This document shows, one piece after another, positions 20,349-28,960 of a stretch of 64,000 nt of DNA (position 1 is the stretch's first letter; every line of letters starts with the position of its first letter). The position numbers and the translations under genes are program-made. The stretch spans positions 556,001-620,000 of the forward strand of contig JADKIO010000005.1 in assembly GCA_016721195.1 (NCBI GenBank), read 5' to 3'. Source of the DNA: Candidatus Geothrix skivensis (GTDB taxonomy: Bacteria; Acidobacteriota; Holophagae; Holophagales; Holophagaceae). The notes under the pieces were generated by a model. That model was not told the origin of the DNA, searched no databases, and saw only the letters and a program-made list of their open reading frames with translations.

Positions 20349-20915
20349 ATGGATATCCTCACCCTCGAACTGCTCGATGTCACGGTCTTCCAGGCCCTGC
20401 TGGAATTGCGGGGCCTGCTGGCGGACCATCCCGGCGAGCCCATGCGCATCCGGGGCGAGGACGATCTGCTCCGGCTGAACGTGACGGGCTTTCTGGAGAA
20501 GCAGGGCCGGACGGTGCGGCAGACCAGGCAGGGCGCTCAGTGGGAACTGCAGGTGGCCCAGGCCGCCCGCAGCGTTCCGCTGATCTCACCCATCGCCCCG
20601 GCCCGGCCTCCGGTCCTGCTGCTCAGGGCGGCCTTCGCCCCCGGGGACCGGGCCCTGGGCCGACGACTGCTGCTGGAGACCCTTTCCCAATTGGAACCGG
20701 GCACGCCTTGGCTCTGCCTGGCCCACCAGGCGGTGGAGCTGCTGGAGGATCCCGGCGCGGTGGCCATCCTGGAGGCGCTGCGGGGCCGGGGCATCCCGGT
20801 CAAGGTCTCCACCACCAGTCTGTCCCATGGCGGCTTGGCTGACTCCGGCTTCGAACAGGTACCCGACGCAGACTGGCAGAAGCTCCTGGCACGGGGAGGC
20901 GTGACGGTGCTGTAA
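20349..20915 (+). CDS. YedF-like TusA/DsrE fusion lacking the usual cysteines
   Basis: A 188-residue two-domain protein. Residues 1-70 resemble a TusA/SirA fold (MDILTLELLDVTVFQALLEL, then PMRIRGEDDLLRLNVTGFLEKQG). Residues 85-188 resemble the DsrE-like half of YedF (APGDRALGRRLLLETLSQL, LAHQAVELLEDPGAVAILEALRGRGIPVKV). In TusA the sulfur-carrying CPxP cysteine sits early in the first helix; here that place reads LDVTVFQ. The DsrE-half cysteine is also absent. It therefore cannot carry persulfide in the known way. It diverges from queG and precedes pgsA by 37 bases. Confidence 0.65.
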   Translation: MDILTLELLDVTVFQALLELRGLLADHPGEPMRIRGEDDLLRLNVTGFLEKQGRTVRQTRQGAQWELQVAQAARSVPLISPIAPARPPVLLLRAAFAPGDRALGRRLLLETLSQLEPGTPWLCLAHQAVELLEDPGAVAILEALRGRGIPVKVSTTSLSHGGLADSGFEQVPDADWQKLLARGGVTVL

Positions 20916-20952
20916 AAGGCGGTAGGCTTGAACTGGAGCCGATCTTCCCGCC

Positions 20953-21600
20953 ATGAACCTTCCCAACCTGCTGTCCCTCGCCCGGATCCTCATGGTTCCG
21001 GTGCTGGTCGTGGTGCTCATGACCAAGGTGACCAACCACGAGGTCATCGGCGTGCTGGTGTTCTGGGTGGCCTCCATCACGGACTGGCTGGATGGCTACC
21101 TGGCCCGGCGCTGGAAGCAGGTGACCACCCTTGGCAAGCTGCTGGATCCCCTGGCGGACAAGCTGCTGGTGTCCGGGGCCCTGATCTCGCTGGTGGAGCT
21201 CAACCTGGCCCCCGCCTGGATGACCTTCATCATCCTGGCCCGGGAGTTCGCCATCACGGGCTTGCGCGGCATCGCCAGCGAAGAAGGCCTCACCATTCCC
21301 GCTGGCACCATTGGCAAGTGGAAGATGGGCTTCCAGGTGGCGGCGATCTCCTGCCTCATCCTCGGCCCCCGCCTCGACTACTGGCTGTTCGAATGGACCC
21401 AGCGGGAGATCTTCCACTTCTTCATCCAGCTGAATCGTCCCTACAGCTTCTTCTGGGGCATGGGCGTCCTGCTCCTCTGGGGGGCCGTGATCCTGGCCAT
21501 CTGGAGCGCGATGTCCTACTTCCACGGCTTCTGGAAGGTCGTGGGGCCCCGCATCATGGCCGAGAACAGCCACCTGACTGGACCCGAGGACTCTGAATGA
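20953..21600 (+). CDS. pgsA: CDP-diacylglycerol-glycerol-3-phosphate 3-phosphatidyltransferase
   Basis: A 215-residue inner-membrane enzyme that makes phosphatidylglycerophosphate, the first committed step to phosphatidylglycerol and cardiolipin. The CDP-alcohol phosphotransferase motif runs from DWLDGYLARR through GKLLDPLADK (about residues 48-73). It has NLPNLLSLARI at the start and further hydrophobic segments. It is slightly longer than the E. coli protein, with a polar C-terminal tail. The stop overlaps the DUF502 start by four bases, so the two are probably coupled. Confidence 0.93.
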   Translation: MNLPNLLSLARILMVPVLVVVLMTKVTNHEVIGVLVFWVASITDWLDGYLARRWKQVTTLGKLLDPLADKLLVSGALISLVELNLAPAWMTFIILAREFAITGLRGIASEEGLTIPAGTIGKWKMGFQVAAISCLILGPRLDYWLFEWTQREIFHFFIQLNRPYSFFWGMGVLLLWGAVILAIWSAMSYFHGFWKVVGPRIMAENSHLTGPEDSE

Positions 21601-22211
21601 TCCGCAAGTATTTCCTGTCCGGACTCTTTACCTTGCTCCCCCTCGTGGTGACCCTCTGGATTCTCAAAGCCATCTTCACGACCCTGGTGGACATTTTCCG
21701 AGGACCCCTGACCTGGCTGGCCCACCAGATCCATGTGCCGGATCCGCCCACCTGGGGATTGGCGCTGTTTTCGGCTTTGGCCACTGCTTCGATGCTCCTG
21801 GTGGTTGGAGCCCTGGTGGGCAATTTCGTCGGCCGCCAACTCCTGGCCTGGCTGGACGAGGTGATGCTGCACGTGCCTGTGGTGAAGACCATCTACGGAG
21901 CCACCCGTCAGCTCATGGGCGCCATCCAGTCGGGGAAGGGGGGCAGCTTCAACGAGGTGGTCCTGGTGGAATGGCCCCACTCCGGCTCCTACACGCTGGC
22001 CTTCGTGGCGAGCCGGGACTGTTCCTGGGCGGTCCCCGGGGGCCAGAGCATGATTGCCGTCTACGTGCCGACTTCTCCGAATCCGACCTCGGGCTATGTG
22101 GTGATGGTTGAAGCCTCCAAGGTGCGCCCGGTGGCGGTGAGCGCCGACCAGGCCCTGACCTGGGCGGTGAGCGGGGGCGTGGTGGTGCCCGACGGCTCCC
22201 GGGCCCGCTGA
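21597..22211 (+). CDS. DUF502 family membrane protein
   Basis: A 204-residue protein with two N-terminal membrane segments (about 5-30 and 55-80) and a cytoplasmic beta-rich domain. DUF502 marks are SGLFTLLPLVVTLWILKAIF, VPVVKTIYGATRQLM, VVLVEWPHSGSYTLAFV and VPTSPNPTSGYVVMVE. The role of the family is not established. The ATGA overlap with pgsA suggests a link to membrane lipid or envelope state. A hemerythrin gene follows after 88 bases. Confidence 0.88.
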   Translation: MIRKYFLSGLFTLLPLVVTLWILKAIFTTLVDIFRGPLTWLAHQIHVPDPPTWGLALFSALATASMLLVVGALVGNFVGRQLLAWLDEVMLHVPVVKTIYGATRQLMGAIQSGKGGSFNEVVLVEWPHSGSYTLAFVASRDCSWAVPGGQSMIAVYVPTSPNPTSGYVVMVEASKVRPVAVSADQALTWAVSGGVVVPDGSRAR

Positions 22212-22299
22212 GCCCGGGCAGGTCCAAGCTGACTGTTCGTGACATGGGCCAGGGGCCTACACTGGTTGCACGACAATGGGGAGCAGGGGAGATGGAACC

Positions 22300-22724
22300 A
22301 TGACTGTGTTGAACTGGAACCCCGCCTGGGATACCGGCATCGAGGCCATCGACGGACAGCACCGGAACCTGCTGGCCCAGTTCGAAAGCCTCATCGCTGC
22401 GATCCATCAGAACCATCTGCACGACCAGATCCCCGGATTGCTGACCTTCCTTTCGGACTACGTCGAGTTCCATTTCACAACGGAAGAAGGCTACATGCAG
22501 GCCGCCCAGTTCCCCGGTCTCGCAGGGCACAAAGCCCGCCATGACGAGCTGAGGCCCGGGTGGTCCAGTTGATCGAAAGCCAGGGCCGGGATCCTGGTGA
22601 CGTGACGGAGGGGCTGGTCACGTTCCTCACGGACCTGCTGGTGGGTCACATCGACGACCACGACCGGAGCATGGCGCGCTTCCTCCTCCGGAAGAAGGCC
22701 ACAGGGGCCGAGGTTGGGCTGTGA
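22300..22724 (+). pseudogene. Bacteriohemerythrin with a single-base frameshift
   Basis: The first frame (22300 to about 22555) encodes MTVLNWNPAWDTGIEAIDGQH, a helix with HFTTEEGYM, and HKARHDEL. The matching last helix, with LLVGHIDDHDRSMARFLLRKK, follows in another frame and ends at TGA 22722-22724. Together they hold all the di-iron ligands expected of a bacteriohemerythrin (H, HxxxE, HxxxH, HxxxD). The break lies at GAGGCCCGGG (22551-22560): one more G there would restore a single frame of about 141 residues. ATG 22300 has GGGGAGA upstream. This is either a sequencing error or a recent lesion. The protein would bind oxygen or sense it. Confidence 0.8.
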
Positions 22725-23476
22725 AGGACGCCGCCCCCGGTGGCCCAGTGACGCCGCTCACCGGGAAACGCATCCTGATCACGGGTGCGGGCAGCGGCAT
22801 CGGCCGCTCGGCGGCGCGGCTGTTCCACGCCCGAGGGGCTGAGCTGGTGCTGGTGGGCCGCCGGCTGGCTGCCCTGCAGGAGACCCTGCCCAGAGCCAGC
22901 TGCGCTGCGTTCGATCATGCGGATGACGCCGCCGTGGCGACCTTTGCCCGCAGCTGCCCGGAACTGGATGGCATGTTCCTGGCCGCCGGTGCCCTCAGCA
23001 CCGGCTCCGTGGAGGGGACACCCGTTTCCGATTTCGATGCCATGATCGCCAGCAACCTCCGGGGCCCCTGGCTGATGGCCCATCATCTGGGATCCAGGCT
23101 GAAGGGTGGGTCGAGCGTGGTCCTGGTGGGGTCCAACATCGGCATCCGGGCCATTCCCGACAGCGCGGCCTACAGCCTGGCCAAGGCGGGGGTGCACATG
23201 CTGGCCAAGGTACTGGCCCTGGAGTGGGCGCCCCGAAGTATCCGCTGCAATGCCATCGCACCGGGCCCCGTGCGCACGCCCATGGTGGAAGCCAGACTGG
23301 CCGACAGCGTCGATCCCATCGAAGCACTGGCGCGGCTGGCCAGCGTGAACCCCTTGAAACGCCTTGGCACCGAAACGGAAGTGGCGGCCCTGGCCGCCCA
23401 CCTGCTCAGTGACGAGAGCGCGTGGACGACGGGGTCCGTGATCACGATTGACGGCGGGGCGGACGCCGTCTACTAA
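22721..23476 (+). CDS. Short-chain dehydrogenase/reductase
   Basis: A 251-residue classical SDR using NAD(P)H. It has the cofactor motif TGAGSGIGRSAARL, the substrate serine in VLVGSNIG, the YSLAK active-site motif (Tyr and Lys), NAIAPGPVRTPMV, and the C-terminal TGSVITIDGGADAVY typical of FabG-like enzymes. The GTG start overlaps the stop of the restored hemerythrin frame (GTGA), which suggests the two were co-translated. The substrate cannot be read from sequence. Confidence 0.9.
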   Translation: MKDAAPGGPVTPLTGKRILITGAGSGIGRSAARLFHARGAELVLVGRRLAALQETLPRASCAAFDHADDAAVATFARSCPELDGMFLAAGALSTGSVEGTPVSDFDAMIASNLRGPWLMAHHLGSRLKGGSSVVLVGSNIGIRAIPDSAAYSLAKAGVHMLAKVLALEWAPRSIRCNAIAPGPVRTPMVEARLADSVDPIEALARLASVNPLKRLGTETEVAALAAHLLSDESAWTTGSVITIDGGADAVY

Positions 23477-23506
23477 TCCCGCTGGGGATGCTCAGCAGTG
23501 GAGGCC

Positions 23507-24734
23507 TTATTCGACCTCGAGAAAATCAAGATCCTTGGCATGGGTCTCTTCCATGCCCCACAGGCTGAGGGCGGCCAGGGCCAGGCAGCAGAGGCCGATG
23601 AACAGGGCGGAGTTCACGATGCCCCAGTGGGCCTTGAGGGCCAGGAAGCTGGTGGTGATGGGGACCACGGCCCCCCGGACGAAGTTGGGGACCGTGACCG
23701 TCACCGTGGCCCGCAGGTTGGTGCCGAACTGCTCGCTGGCGATGGTGACGAACACGGCCCAGTAGCCTGCGGAGAAACCGAGCGCTACGCACATCAGGTA
23801 ATAGGTCTGGGCGGAGACGCCGTGGCTCAGCAGGGTGATCAGCACCATGACCAGGGTGAAGCCCTGGAACAGCAGGACCGTCTTCTTGCGGCTGGCGATC
23901 CACTGGCTGATGAAGCCCGAGCCCAGGTCGCCGATGGCCAGGCCCAGGTAGCAGGAGGCGATGGCATGGCCAGGGTTCACGGCGCCCACCACGCCCAGGC
24001 TTTTTGACAGCTCCGGGGAGGAGGCCACCAGGATGGCCACCACGTACCAGATGGGGACCCCGATGAGGATGCTGCGCAGGTAGCGCACGAACCGGGCGCG
24101 GCTGGTGAACAGCATCAGGAAGTTGCCCTTGGTGACGTTCTGATGGGCCAGCTGCTTGAACATGCCCGGAGTCCGTCACCTTGATCCCGAGTACCAGCAG
24201 CGCCAGGCCCATGAGGCCGCCGGTGATGAAGGCCCCTCGCCAGCCGAGCTTGTTGCCCACGAAATCCGCCACCAGGGCGCCGGTGATGCCCAGGCTCGCC
24301 ACCACGGCCGTGCCGTAGCTGCGGACCTCCTTGGGCAGCACCTCGCTCACCAGCGTGATGGCGGCCCCCAGCTCCCCCGAGAGCCCCAGGCCGGCGAGGA
24401 AGCGCATCACCGCGTAGGCGGGGATGGTCGTCACGAAGGCATTGGCGATGTTGGCCAGGGAATAGAGGGTGATGCTGCCGAAGAGCACGGACATGCGGCC
24501 CCGCTTGTCCCCGAGGATCCCCCAGAACACGCCGCCCACCAGCATCCCGATCATCTGGAAGTTGAACAGGTAGACGAAGGTGGGGAGGATCTGGTCCGGG
24601 GGCACGCCCAGGTCCGTCAGGCTCGTGGTGCGGACGATGGGAAAGAGGATCAGGTCGAAGATATCCACGAAGTAGCCGAGGGCGCCCACGATCACGGTGA
24701 GGTTGACGATGTCCTTCCAGGCATGACGCTGCAT
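23507..24734 (-). pseudogene. MFS transporter (metabolite:H+ symporter-like) split by a frameshift
   Basis: Two overlapping frames make up one major-facilitator protein of about 408 residues. The N-terminal half (from ATG 24734, MQRHAWKDIVNLTV) has six helices and the DKRGR loop motif in WGILGDKRGRMSVLFG. The C-terminal half continues from MFKQLAHQNVTKGNF to the stop at 23507. The break is at CATGCCCGGA (24161-24170): one base fewer in the run of three C restores the frame (VTDSG to DSGMFKQ). GGAG lies seven bases before the ATG. It diverges from a GlpD-like oxidase. Substrate unknown. This could be a true lesion or an error in the sequence. Confidence 0.8.
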
Positions 24735-24828
24735 CGGGCTGCTCCAGGTGGCCGGTGGGAAAGGCTCCATGGTTCATGCGAATGGATCCCGGATCAAGGG
24801 TCAGGCACACTGGGGGCAGGAGAAACCC

Positions 24829-26061
24829 GTGTCCGAACCCGCCTGGCCCGCCCCCCCGACCGGTGCCTGCACGCTTCCAGGCAGCCTCGACGTGGAGGTC
24901 GCGATCCTCGGCGCGGGCATCCACGGCGCCGCCCTGGCGCGGGAACTGACCCTTCGGGGCGTATCCTGCGCCCTGGTGGACAAGGGGGAAGTGGGGGGCG
25001 GCACCAGCCAGTGGTCCAGCCAGCTGCTGCACGGCGGGATCCGCTACATGCTCACGGGGGATATCCGCCAGATGCGCGAGGGGCCTCGCCGAGCGGGCCA
25101 CCTGGGCCCGCATCGCCCCCATCGCTGCCGCTGGGAGGCCTTCTGGATGCCACACCGGTTCTGGTTGGAGGGTCTGGCCCACCGCCTCGGCATCGGACTC
25201 TACGATCACTGGGGCGCGGAGCGGCCGGGTTGGCCGGCGTCGCTGCTCCTGGGGCACGTGCCCGGGGCGGCCTTTCAGGGGGATCCCCGCAGCCCGGGGT
25301 CCCCCTTCCGGGGCGCCACGGCCTATGCGGACCTGATGACCTGGGACCGGGAACTCACCAAGGATCTTGCCCTCTCCAGCGAAGGATCCCTCCTGGACTT
25401 CCATGAACCAGAGGGCTTCGAAGAGGCAGGAGGAGAACTGAAGGCACTCGGGTTGAGGGACCGCCGGAATGGCACGGTGCGGAAGCTTGCGGCGCGTCGA
25501 TGGGTTTTTGCCCTGGGTCCCTGGACGGACGGGGCCATGGCGACCTGGTTCGGTGAGACCCGAAAGCGCCTGCGCCTGTCCTCGGGGATCCACCTCTGGT
25601 TCGACGCGGTGCCCGGCTGCGAGCGCCCCTGGGCCATCCGCCGCCCCAAGGGCCGCATCCTCTTCGTCATCCCCCGGGACGGGCTGCTGCAGGTGGGAAC
25701 CACCGAGCGGGAGGTCGAGGATGGCTGGGTGCCCATCGCGGCCAGCGAGCGGGAGGAACTCTTCGAGGCGCTGGAAGCGAACCTGCCGGCCATTCCCTGG
25801 CGGAGCCTGCCGGTCCGTCACGAGGAACTGGGGGTCCGGCCCCTGGTGGCCTCCAGCGGAGCCACCGCCCGGCTGAGCCGCGAAGCGGTCCTCGAACGCC
25901 ATGGCCGCTTCGGCAACCTCACCCTGGTGCTGGGGGGGAAACTCACCACCGCCCGGGCCCTCATGGATCAGCTGGCCACGGACCTCACAGGCCGCCTCGC
26001 ACCGGCCTCGAAGACCGAGCCCCTGCGCCTTTGGGATGGACACTCGGCGCAGATCCGGTAG
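24829..26061 (+). CDS. FAD-dependent glycerol-3-phosphate dehydrogenase-like oxidoreductase
   Basis: A 410-residue DAO-family flavoprotein. The FAD motif is VAILGAGIHGAALARELTLRG near residue 25. It then has GTSQWSSQLLHGGIRYM, the GlpD-type region, and later RILFVIPRDGLLQVGTTERE and TLVLGGKLTTARALMDQLA. It resembles GlpD but is about 100 residues shorter, with no C-terminal cap domain. GTG 24829 has AGGAG six bases upstream; the frame before it is not conserved. It diverges from the MFS gene, so both may serve uptake and oxidation of the same small molecule. The substrate may be glycerol-3-phosphate or another hydroxy acid. Confidence 0.8.
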   Translation: MSEPAWPAPPTGACTLPGSLDVEVAILGAGIHGAALARELTLRGVSCALVDKGEVGGGTSQWSSQLLHGGIRYMLTGDIRQMREGPRRAGHLGPHRPHRCRWEAFWMPHRFWLEGLAHRLGIGLYDHWGAERPGWPASLLLGHVPGAAFQGDPRSPGSPFRGATAYADLMTWDRELTKDLALSSEGSLLDFHEPEGFEEAGGELKALGLRDRRNGTVRKLAARRWVFALGPWTDGAMATWFGETRKRLRLSSGIHLWFDAVPGCERPWAIRRPKGRILFVIPRDGLLQVGTTEREVEDGWVPIAASEREELFEALEANLPAIPWRSLPVRHEELGVRPLVASSGATARLSREAVLERHGRFGNLTLVLGGKLTTARALMDQLATDLTGRLAPASKTEPLRLWDGHSAQIR

Positions 26062-26078
26062 AATCGTCCTTTCAAAGC

Positions 26079-26155
26079 GGTCCCGTAGCTCAGCTGGATA
26101 GAGCATCAGACTACGAATCTGAGGGTCGTACGTTCGAATCGTATCGGGACCACCA
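26079..26155 (+). tRNA. tRNA-Arg (anticodon ACG)
   Basis: A complete 77-base cloverleaf. The acceptor stem GGTCCCG pairs with CGGGACC, the D stem GCTC with GAGC, the anticodon stem TCAGA with TCTGA around loop CTACGAA (anticodon ACG), and the T stem GTACG with CGTAT around TTCGAAT. Discriminator A and an encoded CCA end (26153-26155) are present. It reads CGN arginine codons, with A34 expected to be edited to inosine. Confidence 0.97.
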
Positions 26156-26160
26156 CTGAG

Positions 26161-26190
26161 AGCCCCCGCAACCATCAGGTTATGGGGGCT
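26161..26190 (+). terminator. Hairpin downstream of tRNA-Arg
   Basis: AGCCCCC (26161-26167) pairs with GGGGGCT (26184-26190), and an inner AACC/GGTT stem lies within the loop. A short T-containing tail follows (TTGGTGTTG). It is probably the tRNA transcript terminator, though the U tract is weak. The rest of 26191-26422 holds nothing I can name. Confidence 0.6.
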
Positions 26191-26422
26191 TGGTGTTGAT
26201 GGGGTCTAGCCGCTGGAAATCGCTCGAGCTGCTCGCAAGTGTTGCTGAATGCCGCCGAATGCGCCCTGATGTGTAAATGAGCCCTCACTCCAGCCCGCAG
26301 TCAAAGGCTTCATCCTCCCTGTTTGCTTGTCTGGAAGAACACCTGATCCAGCAAGTGACAGAGCCCCCCCGGGTTCCCGGAGGCTGACGGCTCGCTAGAT
26401 TTCTGGATTGAATTTCCATGAA

Positions 26423-27358
26423 TCAACGGATGATTGGGCCGCTTGGGCTGGGAGGGCGAGGGGCGGGATTTCCCCCCGGATCCTTAGGGTTCTGAGCGGC
26501 CTGGTGAGCGACAAAGGCGGAGATCTTTCGATGGACCGCATGGAGGTCCTCCGAGGTGGCGAGAAAGGCGGTCTCACCGCGAGGTTGGCCCTTCGTGCCG
26601 GTCAATTTCACCGAGATCCGGTAGCCCTGGTCATCACGGGCCAAGGTCCAGTCCAGCCTCAGGCTGGATGGGTTCCGCTGCGGGCCAAGGTCATTTCGAG
26701 CTAGGAGGGGGCCTTCGAGCAGAGAAACCTTCTTGGCCCCCCGGGCCTCCTGGAGATCCCGGTTGACCTGCCACCTCAGTGCCGCCGCGAAGTAGTCCAA
26801 GGCGGGATCTCGGGTGGCGTTTTGCAGGGGCAAAATGTCCACGGACCACGGCTGGGGCCGGAACGCGACCCACAACCCAACACCGGCGGTGACCATCCCC
26901 AGGGCCAGGATCCCACCCAACCACAGGTCCCATCGCCTGCGCTCCCGGTTCACCAGTGCCACCAGACTCCGGGTCCAACCAGAGTCTGGGCGGACGACCG
27001 GTAAGGGGCAGGATTCCGGGGTCGGGGGCGGCTGCCCGAGCAGGTGAACCACCTTGCCCACGAATCTGTACCCCTTTTTCGGGATGGTCTCGATGAACCT
27101 TCGTTTCTCGGCGGTGTCGCCCAGGATCTGCCTGAGCCGCCAGGCAGCGTTATTGAGGCCATCCTCGTAGCCGACGTGGATGTCTCCGGCCCACACGCGC
27201 TTTTGCAGGACTTCCCGGCCCACCAGCTGCCCCGGGTGCTCCAGGAGGCAGAGCAGCAGGTTCAGCGGCTGCTCCGGCATCTGGATGCGCTCCTGCCCTG
27301 TCCAGAGCTCTCCCGCAACCGTGTCGAGCACGAAATCGCCGAAAGCCACCCGAGCCAT
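26423..27358 (-). CDS. Membrane-anchored winged-helix regulator (CadC/ToxR-like)
   Basis: A 311-residue one-component regulator. Residues 1-100 form an OmpR/PhoB-type winged helix (MARVAFGDFVLDTVAGELW, LLLCLLEHPGQLVGREVLQ, then FIETIPKKGYRFVG). One membrane helix follows near 150-172 (GGILALGMVTAGVGLWVAF). The C-terminal part lies outside the inner membrane and reads like a TolB/FlgO-type domain (VDILPLQNATRDPALDYFAA, then LDWTLARDDQGYRISVKLTG). The Ser/Thr kinases downstream carry a similar domain after their membrane helix. The start is ATG 27358, where homology begins. It diverges from a secreted-protein gene across an AT-rich promoter region (about 27480-27540) and is a natural candidate to control the whole island. 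Confidence 0.82.
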   Translation of the reverse strand: MARVAFGDFVLDTVAGELWTGQERIQMPEQPLNLLLCLLEHPGQLVGREVLQKRVWAGDIHVGYEDGLNNAAWRLRQILGDTAEKRRFIETIPKKGYRFVGKVVHLLGQPPPTPESCPLPVVRPDSGWTRSLVALVNRERRRWDLWLGGILALGMVTAGVGLWVAFRPQPWSVDILPLQNATRDPALDYFAAALRWQVNRDLQEARGAKKVSLLEGPLLARNDLGPQRNPSSLRLDWTLARDDQGYRISVKLTGTKGQPRGETAFLATSEDLHAVHRKISAFVAHQAAQNPKDPGGNPAPRPPSPSGPIIR

Positions 27359-27637
27359 GAACCACCAGAGGATAAGGAATGTGCGGCCAAGTATGAGGTG
27401 CCGTGGAAGGGGCTTCAAGATTCGGACCTGAAAGCCACCTCTCCGGCACCTCACCGGCCGCGAGAGGCCAGGCTAGCCGGGAAAAATAATGAAAATAAAT
27501 TCTTTTTAATCAATTATTTAAATTTTTCAGATAGCCGAGATGGCGCATGGAGGTGGCCTCGACCAACCCTTCCCCTGCCGCGACCATCCGGCGTGGCATC
27601 ACCCGGACCCGACCGGGTCTTTCCTCAGGAGGTTCCC

Positions 27638-28147
27638 ATGTGCCGTGCTTCTGTCCTGCTGGCCACCACCGCCCTGGCCGCCAACCTCGCCGCCGGGGAA
27701 TTCACTCCCGTGGTGAAGGCCATGGAGCAGGTCTTCCCGGGCAACACCCGCTACGGGGTCGTCTGCGACTATTCCTACTGCCAGAAGCAGGTGGCCGACC
27801 TGCGGCAGGCCCTGCCCGCCGGCGCCACCCTCACGGTGTTCGACGTGCATCATCCCATGCACCTGATTCCCGCGGCCGAGGCCGTCCTGCGGCGCGGCGT
27901 CCAGTTGCTGGCCATCCTCCCCAACGATCCCTTGGTCCAGGATGGATCCGCCCACGCCACGGAGCTCGTCGGGCGAATGAACGGCAGCGTCCCGGCCTTT
28001 GGAACCACGCCCGCGGCCCTCAAGAACGGCTGCGCCCTGGCCCTGGGGCCCGCCACCCGCGGTGAGCTGCTGGTCAACCCCAACCTGGGGAACGGCCACC
28101 AGCAGGGCAGCATCGGACCCGTCGAGATCATCCGCATGAACCTCTGA
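27638..28147 (+). CDS. Secreted protein, paralogue B of a three-member family
   Basis: A 169-residue protein with a signal peptide (to about residue 20) and AGGAGG before the ATG. It shares with the genes at 7617 and 28250 the order EFTPVVKAMEQVFPG, YGVVCDYSYCQKQ, LTVFDVHHPMHL, LAILPNDPLVQDG, AFGTTPAALKNGCALALG and a final VEIIRMNL strand. It lacks the C-terminal 20-30 residues of the others. It has two cysteines spaced by five residues (GVVCDYSYCQ) and another near residue 131. The family is unnamed to my knowledge. It stands directly before paralogue C and the kinase-receptor cassettes. Confidence 0.75.
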   Translation: MCRASVLLATTALAANLAAGEFTPVVKAMEQVFPGNTRYGVVCDYSYCQKQVADLRQALPAGATLTVFDVHHPMHLIPAAEAVLRRGVQLLAILPNDPLVQDGSAHATELVGRMNGSVPAFGTTPAALKNGCALALGPATRGELLVNPNLGNGHQQGSIGPVEIIRMNL

Positions 28148-28249
28148 TCTCCCAGCCCGACGCGACCGCACCCACGCCAAGTCAAACCACCCGGGCCCAG
28201 GCCCGGGCAACCCAGAACCCCAGCAGGGTTCCCTTCCAGGAGGTATGCC

Positions 28250-28825
28250 ATGTTCCATCCCCGCTCTTTCCTCTTCGTCCTGGCGGCCCTGTCGACCGCC
28301 CTCGTGGCCCAGGACTTCGGCCCCGTGATCAAGGTGGCCACCCAGGCCTTCCCAGATAAGCCCCACTTCGGCGTCGTCTGTGATTACAGCCGCAACCGCA
28401 CCGCAGTGAACGACATGATCCATGCCCTTCCCGAAGGAACCAGGCTCACCGTCGTCGATGTGCGAAATCCTGACCTGGTTGGCGCCGCAGGATCCATCCT
28501 CGTCTTGCGCAGCGTAGACCTACTGGGGCTGCTTCCGAATGATCCGCTTTTCAGTGATGGGAAGCCCCACGCGACGCGCCTCATCAACATGGTCCAGACC
28601 TTCAACCCCACCATCCTGGCCTTTGGCAACAGCCCCTCCGCCCTGCAGAACGGCTGCGCCTTCGCCGTGGGCGAGAAGACCGGTTGGAAGCTCCTGGTGA
28701 ACCCCGGCGATCCTCGCATCAAGGGCGTAATCGAGAACATCACGATCGAGCCGATGGACCCGAAGCCCTCCCGAACCGCGCGCCTGAACCCGGTCACAGT
28801 CCAGGTGGTCTCCCTGGCAAGGTGA
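28250..28825 (+). CDS. Secreted protein, paralogue C of a three-member family
   Basis: A 191-residue protein with a signal peptide (cleavage likely after LVAQ near residue 22) and AGGAGG before the ATG. Shared blocks are DFGPVIKVATQAFP, FGVVCDYSRNRTAVND, RLTVVDVRNPDL, LGLLPNDPLFSDGKPHATR, AFGNSPSALQNGCAFAVG and a C-terminal strand (VENITIEP in sense, reading IENITIEP here). It is closest to paralogue B, from which it is 102 bases away, so the pair looks like a tandem duplication. It precedes the first Ser/Thr kinase by about 135 bases. Function unknown; an extracytoplasmic ligand-binding role is possible. Confidence 0.75.
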   Translation: MFHPRSFLFVLAALSTALVAQDFGPVIKVATQAFPDKPHFGVVCDYSRNRTAVNDMIHALPEGTRLTVVDVRNPDLVGAAGSILVLRSVDLLGLLPNDPLFSDGKPHATRLINMVQTFNPTILAFGNSPSALQNGCAFAVGEKTGWKLLVNPGDPRIKGVIENITIEPMDPKPSRTARLNPVTVQVVSLAR

Positions 28826-28960
28826 CTCAGGGCTTGGACCCACCCGTTGGACCCACGGCCCTCCGTGCCCATCGGAAAGCGTTCCCTCCCAACCTGATCG
28901 ACCCAAAGGGTGGACGAGTCCCAGGCCGTCCACCCTTGCACCATTCCCGATGGGGCTATC

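Noticed and set aside
24115..26175. 686-codon minus-strand open frame
   Set aside because: It is antisense to the GlpD-like gene and the tRNA and only touches the third frame of the MFS gene.
26079..27358. tRNA-Arg as an integration site for a mobile element
   Set aside because: I see no integrase and no repeat of the tRNA 3' end downstream; the next gene is a membrane-anchored regulator.
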